Both the position numbers and the translations under genes were made by a program. DNA of 64,000 nucleotides from Hippophae tibetana (lineage: Eukaryota > Streptophyta > Magnoliopsida > Rosales > Elaeagnaceae). Positions 1 through 12,900 of this stretch are shown here, in pieces. Each line of letters starts with the position of its first letter. The stretch's first letter is position 1. The notes below the pieces were generated by a model. The model made no database searches. It saw nothing but the letters and a program-made list of their open reading frames with translations, and was not told where the DNA came from. The DNA lies in assembly GCA_037013495.1 (NCBI GenBank), contig CM072806.1, forward strand, positions 23,150,001-23,214,000. The letters run 5' to 3'.

Positions 1-540
1 AATTAGAAAGATTTTATTTTTTTACCCATTTTTTTATTAATAAATAATATATATGTTAATTAAAGTAATATGCTTGCCTGAGATTATTATTTATTTATGC
101 TAATGTTCTACTTAAGTGTTTATTATTTCGCTGTTTGCAAGTTAGGGATGAGTTCTTAAGGAGTTTGTATCTCCTTACCTTGGTAGTGAATTGGGTTACA
201 ATTTTTTTTTATTTCGTATAAGAGTCGATGAACTCTTTTAGGGCTTAAATGCTCCGATGTTGATTCTTTTGACTCACTGATCACACATGTACTTTTATTT
301 TTGATGGACTTAGAAGAAGGAAGTAACGTAGGTAGGCCTATGTTGTTTAATAGGATAAATAATGCCCATTAAAAAATCTCAAATCAAGACCTTCTTGTGG
401 TCCCTTGGAGATCGTATTTGGTTTATGGTAGAAATATCCAACCAAAACCCTCCCTGATGATATTGTGATTCCTAAATCCATGATTAAGTGGACTAAAGAA
501 GAAAGTAAGGAATTTGAATGAAATAGCAAGGGAACATTCT
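1..540. other. AT-rich sequence, no gene seen
   Basis: No convincing coding frame, RNA gene or repeat is visible. The sequence leads into the Copia gag remnant and may be its leader or flanking DNA. Confidence 0.4.
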
Positions 541-2730
541 AGAAAATACACATGAAGGTACATCTACTATCAAGAGATCCAAATTTTTGAAGTTGATCAA
601 GATTTTGAACTCTACATTTTGAAAGAGTACGGAAAATTTTATGCTCAGTTTTCAAATATTGTTAGTTGTTCTTAAAACATGTGTAGACCTATTAGTGAAG
701 AAAAACATATTGAGAAGATCATCACTAGTCTGCCATATCAGTTTCACACTAAAGTTACCGTGTTTTATCTATTTAGAAGCCTAGCAAGCTTAAAATTAAT
801 GAATTAATTGGTAATCTGCAAGTCTTCAAACTTCATCACCTATTACCCAAACAATAATAATTTACTGTTGAAAAAGGGAAGAGCCTAATACTCAAGACTA
901 CCAAGGGTAGTGGTTCTAGAAAATATGTGAACAGCTTTGTGATAAGTGATGATAATTCAGACCAGATGAAGAAGAAACAACATTGCTTGCCAAAATGTTT
1001 ACAAGATTCATCAAGAAAAAGAAACCATCCTTTTGGTGGTGTTTGGAAAAGAAAGTATGAAAATTAAGAGCTCAAAATCAATAAAGTTTGATAAAGACTC
1101 AGATAACGAAGCTGAGAAACCCAACAAAGGCCACCTAAACAAAATTAGATGCTCTGAATGTTGGACACCCAATCACATTGCTGCAATTTGCATCCATATA
1201 CAAAAATTCACGAACAAATGTGTTATGAAGGCTGAGGTTACTATTTCGAACAATACATCAATGCTAATGAGGATACCACTAACTTTCTAGCATTTTTTGC
1301 TTCAAGCAATATCGTAGATTCTTTAACTATCACCTAAGATGATTAAGGGGTTACACTTGAAAATGATGAAGATAAGCAATATGAATTTCTTGAATCTTAC
1401 AATGCACTTTTTGTTAGCACATATTAAGTCAGAAAGGGTTAAGAAAAAGGCTTTAGAGAGCCTAGATGAAAAATGATCAAGATAAGCGCCATAAATAAGC
1501 TTTTGAGGAAAAGAAGTCCTTATTTGATGTTGAACAACTTGGTCTTACTAACAAATATGAGGTCATTTAAAAGAGATATTATGATTTCCTTGAAAAGGTC
1601 AACACAAATAATGAAAAGGTGAAGAAGCTCGAGGAACAACTTAAGTGTCCTAATTTTGGTAAAGCGACCCCTTTGTATATCAATTTGATTCTACTTATTC
1701 ATTAAAAGGTTGAAATATAATAATTAAAGAAGCATATAATTATCCTTAAAAGTTCTAAGGAGCATCTGGCTTGTTCTCTCACTGAGAAAAAGTTGAAGTG
1801 GAACAATTGAATAGGAAAGTAGGAACTCTCACCAATTTAGCAACTTAATTGGAATCTTTCTTCAAGAAAAAGGAAGATTTGATTATATCTTTAAAGAATA
1901 AACTTTGTATGAGTGAAAAAAAAACTAGCTTAATCTTCCTCTATAATCAAGAAAATGATTTATGGTTCCAATAAATTAAGTGAAATTATTAGTAGCATAA
2001 AATCATTTGGTGATAAATGCAGTATTAGGTATAATGAAAGGGTTTCTACTTCTATTACCACTACTCTTAATTTTCTCAAGTCTACTTCTCAAGATTCTAA
2101 GTTAAAATCAGTTGTTGTTACCCCTAAAGGTAAGTCGGTTGTCATGTTCTAGCCTGTTTCCTCTAGCAAGGTGAATACTTCACCTAGGCTAGTTCTTCCC
2201 GTCACTCTAATGGTAATCTATTGTCCCTAACTACTATTATTCCTACATGTCACTACTATAGTGAACTCAAACATTTATGACCCATTGTGAGAAATTGATT
2301 TCTCATCCTCTTATGAAAATTAATATGAGTTCTTCTTCTTCTTCTTTCTCTTCTCTGCGTACTACACCTCGGAGTAAGGGACCCAGATTCTCTAAAACTA
2401 AAATTCATTTTTTTATCTTTGTGGCACTGCTAGCCATCTTACTAAGTAGTGTCCTAGATACATGATGAGCACATCTCAGAGTTCTCCACCTCGTTCACCT
2501 CCATATCCTATGATAAGATGCAGTTAGTATGGCTCATATGAGCATCTTCAAGCTGATTACATCATGCACCTTAGAAATAGTGTGAAAAGAAATAAATCTT
2601 ATTCAAAACGTACACCTAAACCAATTTATATAGATCACTAGACATGGACCTTTAGAAATTCTCAACAAAACAAACCCCAAGTTCCATACACTCTGCATGC
2701 TCATATGACATGGACACTAGTTCTTGATTT
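540..2730 (+). pseudogene. Copia-type gag remnant with CCHC zinc knuckle
   Basis: A decayed gag region of a Ty1/copia element, probably of the long-gag SIRE/Maximus type. From about 600 to 830 the broken frames resemble the plant gag (UBN2-type) core, including a stretch about resolving peptides and 'SLPYQF'. At 1,150-1,191 there is a zinc knuckle with the spacing C-x2-C-x4-H-x4-C (CSECWTPNHIAAIC). It is followed by a lysine- and glutamate-rich, coiled-coil-like stretch to about 2,150, as in gags with long C-terminal tails. Stops and frameshifts interrupt every frame, and the longest open piece is 85 codons (1,033-1,290). No protease, integrase or reverse transcriptase follows, so pol has been lost. 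The family assignment is inferred from the knuckle and the layout. The lineage is less certain than the Copia call. Confidence 0.6.
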
Positions 2731-2732
2731 AG

Positions 2733-4440
2733 TTGCCCTTCACAAATTCTTTAAATGGAGGGATGCTATTTGATCATTATTTTCGAGTGATTTGTAAGGG
2801 GTTAAGTTATTCATTTATTTTTTCTTTTATGATTATAGTCTTTCTATATTTGATTTATGTGTTATTGTGCTATCAGCATAGGCTTTTGTGTTATTTCTTG
2901 TTCTTTTTTACTTTGAAAAATCAAGAATATATGTGTTTGTCCATTTGACACTCTTTTCTTTCTCTTATCGGGTGGTTTTGTGCGCTTTTTAGGGTGCCTC
3001 ACCACACCACTCAATGTGGTAGTTTGTCAAACCATTTTTACATGCTCATTGAGGTAGCTCACAGAGCACTCTGATGAAGAGATCAGTGAGGACCATGCAA
3101 GGTTAAGCTATACCTATAAATTGACCCCTCAGTACCTATATTCTTTACACTTCATAATTTTTCCTTCTGTTCTTGTTATATCAGTATCCCTACCTTCTAT
3201 TTCTTACCAAAAATTGGTTCCAAAGTGTACTATGAGTGCAAATAAGTCAAAGCAATCTGAGCCCACTTACCCCTCAAGTAGTGCATTTATTCTCTGTAAG
3301 GATCATGTGGATAACTATGACTTTCTAGATATCAAGGAAATGTTTTCATATTTTTCATGGATCTCTCTCACCTTTCTTACTTATTCTTATAATGATGAGT
3401 TTGTTAGGAAGTTCTATACTGCCTTTTCACCTATTATCTCATTTTGCTTTTCTACCTCTTTTAACATTAGAGGCATATAGTCACATTTTCTAGAGATGAT
3501 ATCATTAGTTTATTATCTCTACGTGATATTGAGTTTCCTTCTATTTCTCATAATTACTTTTGAATTTGAATATATTATTTCTACTTATCATCCTAATGAA
3601 TTTAATTATGTGAATGATCACAATATTATTAAGATGGCAAACTAGTTGGTCAGGCCCACTCCTTCTTTTAATCGTACCGCTCTTAATGTAAACTAACTTT
3701 CCCTTGGTCTTTGCTTTAATGATGTTGTTATTGTTGTCATTTATCCTCATTCTCATGACCATACTATCCCATCATGTAGATGACACTTCCTTTGTGCTAT
3801 TCTAAATGGTGAACTTATAGATCTCATTGGCATGATTTATAGGACCATCGTTTTTCATATAGTTTCTAATCCTAATTATACTCTCCACTATCCCTTTTTA
3901 ATTACTAGGTAGAGTTCCATTATTTTTTGTAATATACATTTTTCTTGTCCTAGAGAGTTGCTCTTTCAATTTCTCTTTCAACTGACATCTGATAGAATGT
4001 TTAAGGTTTTTTTCCTAACTAATGTAGAAAATAATTTAACTTTTTAAAACAATAAGTCAATTCCTTTAGAGACCAACGTCGAGGTAACTTATCATTAGTG
4101 TGCTAGTGATTCGTTCACTTACCAGTAATTAAAATTTGTGGACTAAGCATAACAAGAAGGACATATTAGATTTAGGTTTATTAGGGTGTTTTGGTTATGT
4201 GTCAGAGTTCATTCTTATGAATGAATTCCATAGATACATCTTGTATGAATTTATTGTGTTTAGATTCCATGTCTGTATTAGATTGTGCAGTTTTTTTCAT
4301 AGAAAGTCAAAGATTGAGATTGTAAGTCCTATTGTTTTGGTGTTGGCATTCTTGTGTGTAAAACATGGTATTTGTATTTTATTTAATATTTCTATCTGTC
4401 CATTGTAAAGTTTCCTACTGGTGGTATAGTATGACTTAGG
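2733..4440 (+). pseudogene. Decayed coding-like sequence, unidentified
   Basis: Several short open pieces lie on the + strand (2,733-2,948, 3,121-3,480, 4,136-4,408), separated by many stops. The 119-codon piece at 3,121 contains a phrase of the kind 'DEFVRKFYTAF'. This resembles the N-terminal part of the poorly characterised plant transposon or retroelement proteins often placed beside Copia/gypsy gags. The resemblance is from memory and weak. No conserved catalytic motif is visible. It may be an insertion in, or the continuation of, the preceding Copia remnant. Confidence 0.25.
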
Positions 4441-4550
4441 ACACAATTTATTCCTTTGCCTGTTACATATAGTAAATCTTATATATTATACATAGTTTGC
4501 ATTATTGAGTGTTTTTTTTCTTTTGGTGTTATCCTCTTGAGGACTAGGCA

Positions 4551-4832
4551 TTTCTCAATGTGTGAAATTATTTTCTACGTAGGTTTCAACGAGCTTGTCG
4601 AGGTACTCTCCAAAGTTATTGGTAAGGTGGCTAGTAAAGGGGTTGGTATGTTGTAATATTCATTACACCTCTATAGTGATTTTACATTCACTTTCTCAAT
4701 GTGTGAAATTCTTTTCTACGTAGGTTTCAATTTGCTTTTCGAGGTACTCTCCAATGTTGTTGGTAAGGTGGCCAGTAAGAGGGTCGGTATGTTGTAATAG
4801 TTATTACACCTCTATAGTGGTTTTACATTCAC
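4551..4832. repeat. Tandem duplication, 141-bp unit, two copies
   Basis: Copy 1 spans 4,551-4,691 and copy 2 spans 4,692-4,832. Both begin with tttctcaatgtgtgaaatt and both contain ggtactctccaa, ggtatgttgtaata and ttacacctctatagtg at matching offsets. The copies differ at a modest number of positions, so the duplication is not recent. No gene is apparent in the unit. Confidence 0.9.
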
Positions 4833-5439
4833 CAATGTGATTGGAGAGAGTCTAAAAGGCTGAATTTTTCTACAAAATCCCTCATTCTCTTGTTTTCATG
4901 ACCATAGTTAGGGGTGGAAGCTCTATCTGTTTGGCACTAAACTTTCCCACCACTTTCTCGATCCATTTTCCTTCTATGTATTGGGTTCGAAAAACAATGT
5001 TTCATTTATAGGATATATGACATTATAGAAGAGTCTCTCTCATATTTCTCAAAAACCAAGTTAAGGGTGAAAAAATATGAGATTGAACATGGTTTGGTTA
5101 AGAGTTAAAATGAGTGCTTGGCTAATTAAGAGCCACATCATTTTGAGGAGTTTCTCTTATGATTGAATTTGTGTATGTCTCTTGGTAATTGCTAGAGTGC
5201 AATAGTTCCCCTAGATGAGAAGCCTATATGGTGATATGGCATGTGTCGACTCATAGTTACAGGATACAACCGTTTTCACAGGTAATAAGCCTATGTAATA
5301 GTGTAATGTGTATTGATTGAGTGTTATAAGGACACAATATGATGCATATGTGACGATCCTATGTGCTTGTGCGATGTGTATCAACTTGGTGTTATGGGAT
5401 CGCAACATATATTGCATAATAGAAAGTTGAGCCATGGAA

Positions 5440-7500
5440 CACTAACCACAAGTATACAGATTGTGTGATTAATATAATGTACCCACGTACGAATATCGAT
5501 ATCACAAAGAGTTATGTAACTTAAAACTCAGTACCAATATAATTATTACAAATACTATTTGGTCAATAGCGAATTATAAAAGCACAAAAATAAATGACAA
5601 CTAATTACTCAAATCAAAACTCAATAACTATGAAAATATATGAGAGAATGATATAGGAATATTTAATCTCCCAAATTTCCCCCAAAATAATTACCAACTA
5701 ATTACATGATCAATTGAATCTAACCTAGCATGCATTCTTCTCTAAACAATCTACACATCATATAGTAATTAATCTAATCATACTCTCATGCCAATTAGAT
5801 TGCATCTTAATCCCTAAGATCATCAATTATGGACCACACATAAGAATCATGCATCTCTGCCTAGAAACTATGCATGTTATTTAATCAAGACAAACAATTA
5901 AATAATTCTCTTAAATCTATTTAATTATCTTTATAGATTAATTGTTGGTTAGACAATTAATAGTATAAAAATTAGATTAAATAATATAATTGAATTGAAA
6001 TAACAACTAGAGTAAAATATTAGATAATTACATGTAGAAAATTGGGTTCATATGATCCTTATATTAATAAATTAACTAGAAATAATTAAGTTCATAAAGC
6101 TCAGATTTTTCATAACGAAAGACATATATATTGATAAAGAAATGAGAAGAAGAAGAGATAATCTTTTGATTTATAGCACAAATCTTCTCTCAAATTCTTC
6201 ACGAAATTGTGTCTTCTTTAATCTTCTTTTGAACTTTTTCTCTCTTCTTGAAAGTTTTTGTATGTTTTTGATTCTTAATTGTGTTTTTAACTTGTGCCCT
6301 ATTTGGGTTAATTAATAGGAGAAACCGCCTATTATGGCCATTAGATCAAACCTTAAAATATCCAAGGCCTAATATTAAAATTATGAGGTAAGAATTTATA
6401 GCCAGATCTTGGTATGATATTCTATGTGCTTCGTGGCCAATTTCTTGCACGTCGTGGCCATGTCTCCTTTCATTCTCCAGCCCTTGTATCTATTGCAACA
6501 TAGATAAATTTCCTATCATGCCATGAGCTACTTTTCCTTGTTTTTGACTCATTTTAACTCGATTTTTCATTACTTCGCCTACATTAACACAAAGTTAACA
6601 TAGATAAGTTTTTTCATGATATTTTAGCATAAGATAAAACAAATAAGTGATTCAAAAGTGACTAAATAACTCTAATTTAAGAGTGTTATCAAGCCATCAA
6701 TAGTAGGTCATATTATGTGGTGATAAAGCTTTGGGGAAGAGCTTGGATCTATTTGGATTAGGTGTTATGGAGACAACAGACGTGGGTAGCTTATGTACAG
6801 TTAGAACATGTGTTCCAATTAATAGAGGTATTTGCATTTATACTTTTATCGATTTGTATACTAATTATTTATGTTTTCATAAATTAGTTACTCTTGACTA
6901 GTTTCTTTAAGTAACTCAATGATATTACAACATAAGAGTTGTGATACAAACTCAAAAGGTAGAAACCTTTGAACCCACGACTAGTTTGATTCAAAACTCC
7001 AAAAAGCTAAAAAAATAATATTTTGATAGGACCTTGACCTAATGAATAGGAAGTCATGAGCTAAAGGTATGAAATTGATAAGACCTTGACCCTTAGGCTA
7101 TTGAATATCCTAGAACCAAAGGTATCAAAAGGAGATGTCATAAGAAAATTAACCTTAATAAGTTTAGTATGCTTATTACCAAATGGACTAAAGCTTGGGA
7201 AAAAAAACTCTGAAATTTTATTCAACCAAATTGTTCTCTACATGGCCAACCTAGTAGCTTATTTATAGGCTATAAATCTATAAATGATAATTGAGAAAAT
7301 AAATACAAAAGATACCCAAGTGATATGGTAAATATTTAAATAAATTCAAACTTGAATTAATTATTCCTTTTCCTAATAAGTGGTGGTCGGCCAAGCTATA
7401 AGTACAAAAATAAATCCCTTAATAAACTTTAACAAACTTTTATAGAAGATTTAAATGAACAAATGAAATAATTAAAAAGGAATTTTCATAACCTTGTTGA
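5440..7500. other. Non-coding repeat-like DNA
   Basis: No protein homology is seen. The stretch from about 5,440 (sequence with 'tcgatatcacaaagag') resembles the non-coding tails of LTR retrotransposons that are common in plant genomes. The stretch before 7,500 could include the 3' LTR of the gypsy element that follows. I could not pair it with a matching copy near 14.8-15.7 kb, so LTR borders are not called. Confidence 0.3.
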
Positions 7501-7899
7501 TGAGGCATCCAAGTTATCTCCACGGTAACAAGGTGGTTGATGTGGCTGCTAACGTGTCATTGATGTAGAAAATAACCATTTTGTTCTCTATGGCTAAAAT
7601 GGTCCTTCTTCTGCCCTTATTTGGATGAGTAGGGTAAGGCATGTGTTGGAGTTAATTTGGTTCCCTAACTTTGTATTTTTCCTCCAAAGCTATTGAATTA
7701 ATCCATTAAGTGCATCATTGATCTGCTTAGCCTTGGACCTTGTTATTGGTTCACTTGAAAGTTGTAATGGTTCTGGATTTGCATTATTACCCCTTTCCCC
7801 ATAAGGATTTGACCTCGAATATTCATTTGCATAATCAAAAGAGCAAAGGTCAAAAACACTAAATGTAGCACTAATATTATACTCAATTGGGAGATCTAG

Positions 7900-8720
7900 C
7901 TAATAGGCATTGTCATTGATCCTTTCTAGAGCTTGAAATGGTCCATCTCTTCTTGGTTGTAGTTTTAACCTCATTTTTTTTAAATCATTCTTTCCTTGTA
8001 TAAACTCAAACTCAATCTCTCAGTTCAAAGATAATTTTGTACTTATTCCTCTTCACTATCTATTGGTGCATACTTTCATATAGTTTGTTCACCATCTTAG
8101 CATTCTTCTTTCCACCTACACTAATCCTTTCATTAACAAGTAAAAATAATAAATACATAGGAGTGAGTGGGTTAAAATGATAAATAATTTCAAATGGTGA
8201 ATATTCAATTGTAGAATGCACATTCTCGTTATAGGAAAATTCAATGAAAGGCATATACTCTTCCCAATTTTTTAGGTTCTTTTTTATTATTTCCCTTAAC
8301 AAGGTAAATAAAGTCTTATTGACTTTCTTAGTTTAGCCATCAGTTTGGGAATGACAAATAGTATAAAATAAAAGTTTCACCTCTATTTTGGCCCAATATA
8401 AGGTTTCCCAAAAGTAGTTAAGAAATTTTACATCTCGGTTAGAAACTATTCTTTTTGGAACCTCATGTAGCCTAACAATCTATCTAAAGAATAACCCTAC
8501 TATGTTAATTACATCATTGGTTTTATGACATGTTATATATTCCATTTTAAAAAATCTGTCTACAACTACAAAAATGGAATCTCTACCCTTCCTTGACCTC
8601 ATTAAGTATGAGAAAAGGTGTGTAAAGTCCATGTGGCAAGATTTTAGATTTAGCCTATCTACAAGTAATGCATCTAGTCTACATCAAGCTTTATTTTAGG
8701 CCAAAAGAAATATTCATATA
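7900..8720 (-). pseudogene. Gypsy integrase remnant
   Basis: The clearest piece is an 80-codon open stretch at 8,060-8,302. Its phrases 'PFIEFSYNENVHSTIEYSPFEI' fall into the well-known gypsy pattern after the catalytic core: LPF-EFAYN, H-T, SPFE, then NPLTP and a lysine-rich tail. Upstream on the minus strand, near 8,400-8,460, a broken frame reads like the '[12 protein letters not shown]' segment around the second catalytic Asp. Stops separate the pieces, so no active integrase is encoded. Confidence 0.8.
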
Positions 8721-8899
8721 GTATTTCTAAAGTCTTTTTAATACTATAATGTCCCATTAAATCTCACACATATGCTTCTTTAATAAGTAGCTCACTCATA
8801 GAACTATAAGGTATATACAATTATTCTCTTTAAACAAATATCCATCTAATTTATAAAACTTACCAAAAGCAACTTTGTCATATGAATCATACACACTAG

Positions 8900-9764
8900 C
8901 AAATTCATCATCATTGATATACAAATCTTTAACATATTCAAAACCTAACAACCTAGCATTTAAAGTAGAAAGTAAAGCATGTCTTTTGGAAAATGTATCT
9001 ACTACAATATCTTCTTTACCTTTTTTTTATACTTGATCACATAAGAAAATATCTCAGTGAATTCCATCCATTTGGTATGCCTTCTACTCAGTTTACCTTG
9101 ACTCATCTAGTTCTTTAAAGATTCATGGTCAGTATGAATGAAAAACTCTTAAGGCATAGGTAATGTTGCCAAGTCTTTAGTGCTCTCACCAAGGCATTGA
9201 GTTCCTTGTCATAAATGGGATAATTCAGGGATGTACCATTTAGCTTCTCACTAAACTAGGTAATAAGATGCCTCTCTTGTAACAAAACAACCCATATACC
9301 TATTCCTGATGCATCACACTCAATTTCAAAGATGTTAGCGAAATTTGGTTAAGATAGCTTTTATTTAATCAAATTGAAATAATTTTCTATTATTTATTCT
9401 ATTTAAAATCAATAGTCTTTTTAATAATTCTAAAGCAGTGCAGCTCGGGTGCTAACTTTCTTATGAAAATGGCAATAAAAACTAGCCAAACCATGAAATA
9501 TTCTTACCTTCGTAATTGACTTGGGTGTGAGTCGCTCCTTGATATCCTTCACATTTTCCCCATCTATCTCAATTCCCTTTGAACTAACAACATAATCAAG
9601 AAAAAACCAATCATTTCATATAGAAAGTAAACATTTTAAGGTTGGTATAGAATCTTTATTTTTAATAAAACATCAAGAGTGCAACGCACATGTTCATCTA
9701 TGTTCTTGCTATAAATCAAAATATCATCAAAATGAATCACAAAAAATATGCCTAGGAACGAATG
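8900..9764 (-). pseudogene. Gypsy RNase H and 3' half of reverse transcriptase
   Basis: On the minus strand, 9,720-9,764 encodes the block around the reverse transcriptase active site, including the phrase 'HFDDILIYS' in one frame. This corresponds to the catalytic Asp-Asp pair. Further along, near 9,260-9,330, the phrase 'ECDASGIGI' followed by 'VLLQERHLIT' matches the start of gypsy RNase H. The frame then degenerates. Immediately above 9,765 the CACTA element interrupts the gene, and the preceding reverse transcriptase sequence resumes at about 12,579. Confidence 0.8.
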
Positions 9765-11095
9765 CAATAAAAATATGCCTATAAATTCAAGCTTTTAAGT
9801 CGGTTATTAACTGACTTAAAAGTTGTTTTAAGTCAGTTAGGTGAAATGACTTAAAACGAGAAGACTTAGAAATTAAAGTTGGTTCACAAGTTGAACCAAC
9901 TTTAAATTTTACAATTTTTAACATATTTTGTGCATTCTTTTTCCATACCCACTACCTGTTTTCGATCACATAATAGAAAAAAAACCAAAATATATTTAAA
10001 AGAGTTTTTAAATAGTACAAGTTATTGAAAAAAATAAATATTAATTAATTACTTGAGAATTTAATTTATTAAAAAAATTTATATACAATACATATATATA
10101 ACTTAAATTACAAATAAAGTGATGACACTTTTTTTGTCGTAGATTTTGTGATATTCCCACTTCATTTTAGTGAGAGAAAGCTTGATTTGTTGCTTAGAAT
10201 CATCATCAATGTCCCATTCATAATAACCAAGGAACTCTCCAATGAGATGAGATGGAGTTTGGGTAGGAAAACAAGTCCAAACAATAATTCATTCCTCTAA
10301 ACATCCATCAAACATCCATCAAAGAAACTCAAACTTCAAAGACATAAGAATAGAGAAATTAAAGCATTAAAAAAATTACCATGGTGTTGTCCTTTGCTAT
10401 TCAATATCATCATATGTTTCTCCTGATTCTTCTTGTGATGTAATAATTTGAAATATATGTTCTTCCAATTCTTCACATAAATCCTCAAAATTTGCATATC
10501 ATAGCCAAATTTGTTCCAACCAAAGAACTACATTTAGTTAAATTCAAAATAAGAATGTAATATCATGAATTCACAAAAAATAACTTGTATATGTTAAAAA
10601 ATTATATTAGTAAAAGAGATTACCACATCATTTGAAGTGTTTCGCTCATAAATTTCATAACAAAGTAACTACACATAACTCCATTTTGTTGTGGAACCTA
10701 CAAAAAAAGTGTACATGGTTTTCAATATTCGGATATCTTTATTATTCAATAGTAAAATTCATTAAATTATTAATATTTTCTTGTACATACCATAACTTTG
10801 TCCTATATAAACTTCTGTGATTTTTTAAGGGCAATGCCCTTACTCTTGTTCCACAACTTCCATGCCCTATCAAAATTTAAAATAATTAGGTCTTTATTAA
10901 ATATTACAAAGAACAATAAATAGCTAACTATAACTCTTATATTTCAACAACTGCTTTTGTGTATTTACTCAATTCTATGGAAGCTGAGTCATAAATAATT
11001 GTCATATAGATTAAGGATTATCAAGATTCAATGATCTTGGCCTTGTTCAAACTTTAGTGGCCAAGGGATTATCAACTTCTGATTTATGTTAAGTG

Positions 11096-11299
11096 TTAAT
11101 ACCAACATTTATAACTCAAAAGAATATCATTATGGATAAGGCGATACTTAACCTCGTCAACATCATGAAATTTCTCATTTTTACATTTAATACATAGACA
11201 TTGAATCATATTAATTTCATTATTACTATTTCTATGAGAAAATTCTAAGAAACTTTCAACTCTAGAAATGTAGTCCTCCTCAATTCTACACTTTGACAT
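11096..11299 (-). pseudogene. CACTA transposase-associated domain fragment
   Basis: A 67-codon open piece matches the N-terminal transposase-associated domain of plant En/Spm transposases. It has a start of the type 'MSK', then 'SRVESFLEFS', a paired-cysteine segment 'CLCIKCKNEKF', and 'DVDEVKYRLI' followed by an aromatic-rich end. The domain is normally followed by a long transposase. Here the sequence downstream on the minus strand (10,380-11,000) shows only broken fragments. It is a remnant, not a host gene. Confidence 0.85.
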
Positions 11300-12089
11300 C
11301 CAAGATTTTTCATTTTTCTATTAATGATATTAAACATATTAAATATATTTTAGATATTATTATATATGAATTTCCTAATTATTAAAATATCTATCAAAAC
11401 ATCATATATAAATAAATACATAAAAACCAAAAAATTAATAAACTCACAATAACATTAACAAATATATAATGTATAATATATATATATATAATAATAATAA
11501 TAAGAAGAAATATTAGTAAACCCATTATACATTATATACATATAAAAATATATATTATATTATGTATATATATATTTCATGTACATGTAAATAATTTTCA
11601 AAAATCTTAAGTTTAAAATAAATTATATATCAAAAACTTAAATACATAAAATTATTAAAATGAATAAATAAATAAAATACCTTATTCTCTTCTAAGATTT
11701 AATAAAAATACACAACCTACATAACACAAAAATTTATACACATAATCAATAACACATAATATACATTAAAATGAAAAAAATATGAATAATAAGTATAAAA
11801 TAATTCATAGAAATACTTAAAAGAGTAAATGAAGAAAAAAGTGTTTGGTAAGTGAGAAAGTGAAGGAAAATAGGTATGGAAAATTTGAGTATTATGCTAA
11901 AAAATAGTGGATCTAGAAGAGAAATTGGAGAGGAAGAAAACCACACTGATGATCCTGGAAATGATGGTCGAAAGTGGACGAAAAGAAAGAAAGAAAATAG
12001 AGATAATAGACGGTTTTTCTCTATAAGGGAAGAGGGAAATACGAGTTAGCATTATCGGTAAATAAGGGAGAGAAGAAGATAAGGAAAAA

Positions 12090-12540
12090 AAAATAAGGTA
12101 GCGTCAGTTGACACGTAGAACCGATGCTACACGTAGGATTTAAAGTTGATTCTATGTGCCACCCGACGCTACATATGACTTAAGTTGGTTGATAGAACTA
12201 ACTTAAAATCCTACGTTTAGCGTCAATTCTACGTGTCAACCGACTTAAAATATTGTAAAACAATAAAATAGTAGCATCGGTTCTATGTATCAACTAACTT
12301 AAAATATTGAAAATAAAATAAAATAGTAGTGTCTATTATATGTGTCAACCGACTTAAAAAATTACAGAAAAATAAAATAGTAGCGTCGATTGACATGTAG
12401 AATCGACGCTACACGTAGGATTTTAAGTCAATTCTATATGTCAACTGACTTAAAAAATTGTAAAAAAAATAAAATAGTAGAGTCGGTTGACACGTAGAAC
12501 CAACTTAAAATTCGTTATAAGTCAACTTTAAGCAAAAACC
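12090..12540. repeat. Subterminal repeat array of the CACTA element
   Basis: About five copies of a unit containing aataaaatagtagcgtcggtt and related versions follow one another, many with tgacacgtagaaccgac in direct or inverted form. The corresponding region near the left end (9,790-9,910) carries the shorter aagtcggtt / gacttaaaa motifs. In CACTA elements such repeats bind the transposase. Confidence 0.8.
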
Positions 12541-12578
12541 GACTTTATATCCCAACTTATATACCCTTTATTGTAGTA

Positions 12579-12900
12579 GAGCTAAGTGCATTAGTTAGAC
12601 AAAAGGCATTATCAACCATTTATATAAAGCATATTTTGTTTCAAAAACGGCTTTTCATTCATCACCTTCTCTCATCCTGATCTAATGCTAACCACCTTTA
12701 AATCAATTTTGGCAAAAATATAGGAGCCATACAATTCATCCAAAATATCATATAACCTAGGAATGTGATGTATATACTTTATCGTAATGTTGTTGATTAT
12801 GTGGTAGTCAATAGACATTCTTCATGTTCCATCCTTCTTAGGTACTAGTATCACAAGTACGACAGATACATCATCGAACCCTTACATCAAAGAATCATCA
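12579..12900 (-). pseudogene. Gypsy reverse transcriptase, 5' half
   Basis: On the minus strand a broken frame reads 'KKDGT', then a stop, then 'MSIDYHIINN', the typical N-terminal reverse transcriptase block (KKDGTWR-C-DYRALN). Near 12,580-12,680 come fragments of the 'FGLTNAP'-type block. The sequence continues after the inserted CACTA element at 9,764 with the active-site block, which shows that the two halves were once contiguous. Confidence 0.75.

Larger units (their letters stand above)
9765..12578 (-). mobile_element. CACTA (En/Spm-type) DNA transposon, decayed
   Basis: The element is inserted inside the gypsy reverse transcriptase. The right end reads ttgtagta at 12,571-12,578, whose complement is TACTACAA, one change from the CACTACAA terminus of CACTA elements. 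The left end (CAATAAA from 9,765) aligns with the next bases of that inverted repeat but has lost or mutated the extreme CACTA bases. Both ends carry many copies of AAGTCGGTT / AACCGACTT-like subterminal repeats, another CACTA trait. The interior holds a transposase-associated domain at 11,096-11,299. The bulk of the transposase is absent, so the copy is non-autonomous. The orientation is that of the domain. The expected 3-bp target duplication could not be confirmed because the left terminus is degraded. Confidence 0.8.

Noticed and set aside
9790..12540. CRISPR-like array from repeated aagtcggtt / gtagaaccgac words
   Set aside because: Repeats are diverged, in both orientations and unevenly spaced. 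They are CACTA subterminal repeats in a plant genome.
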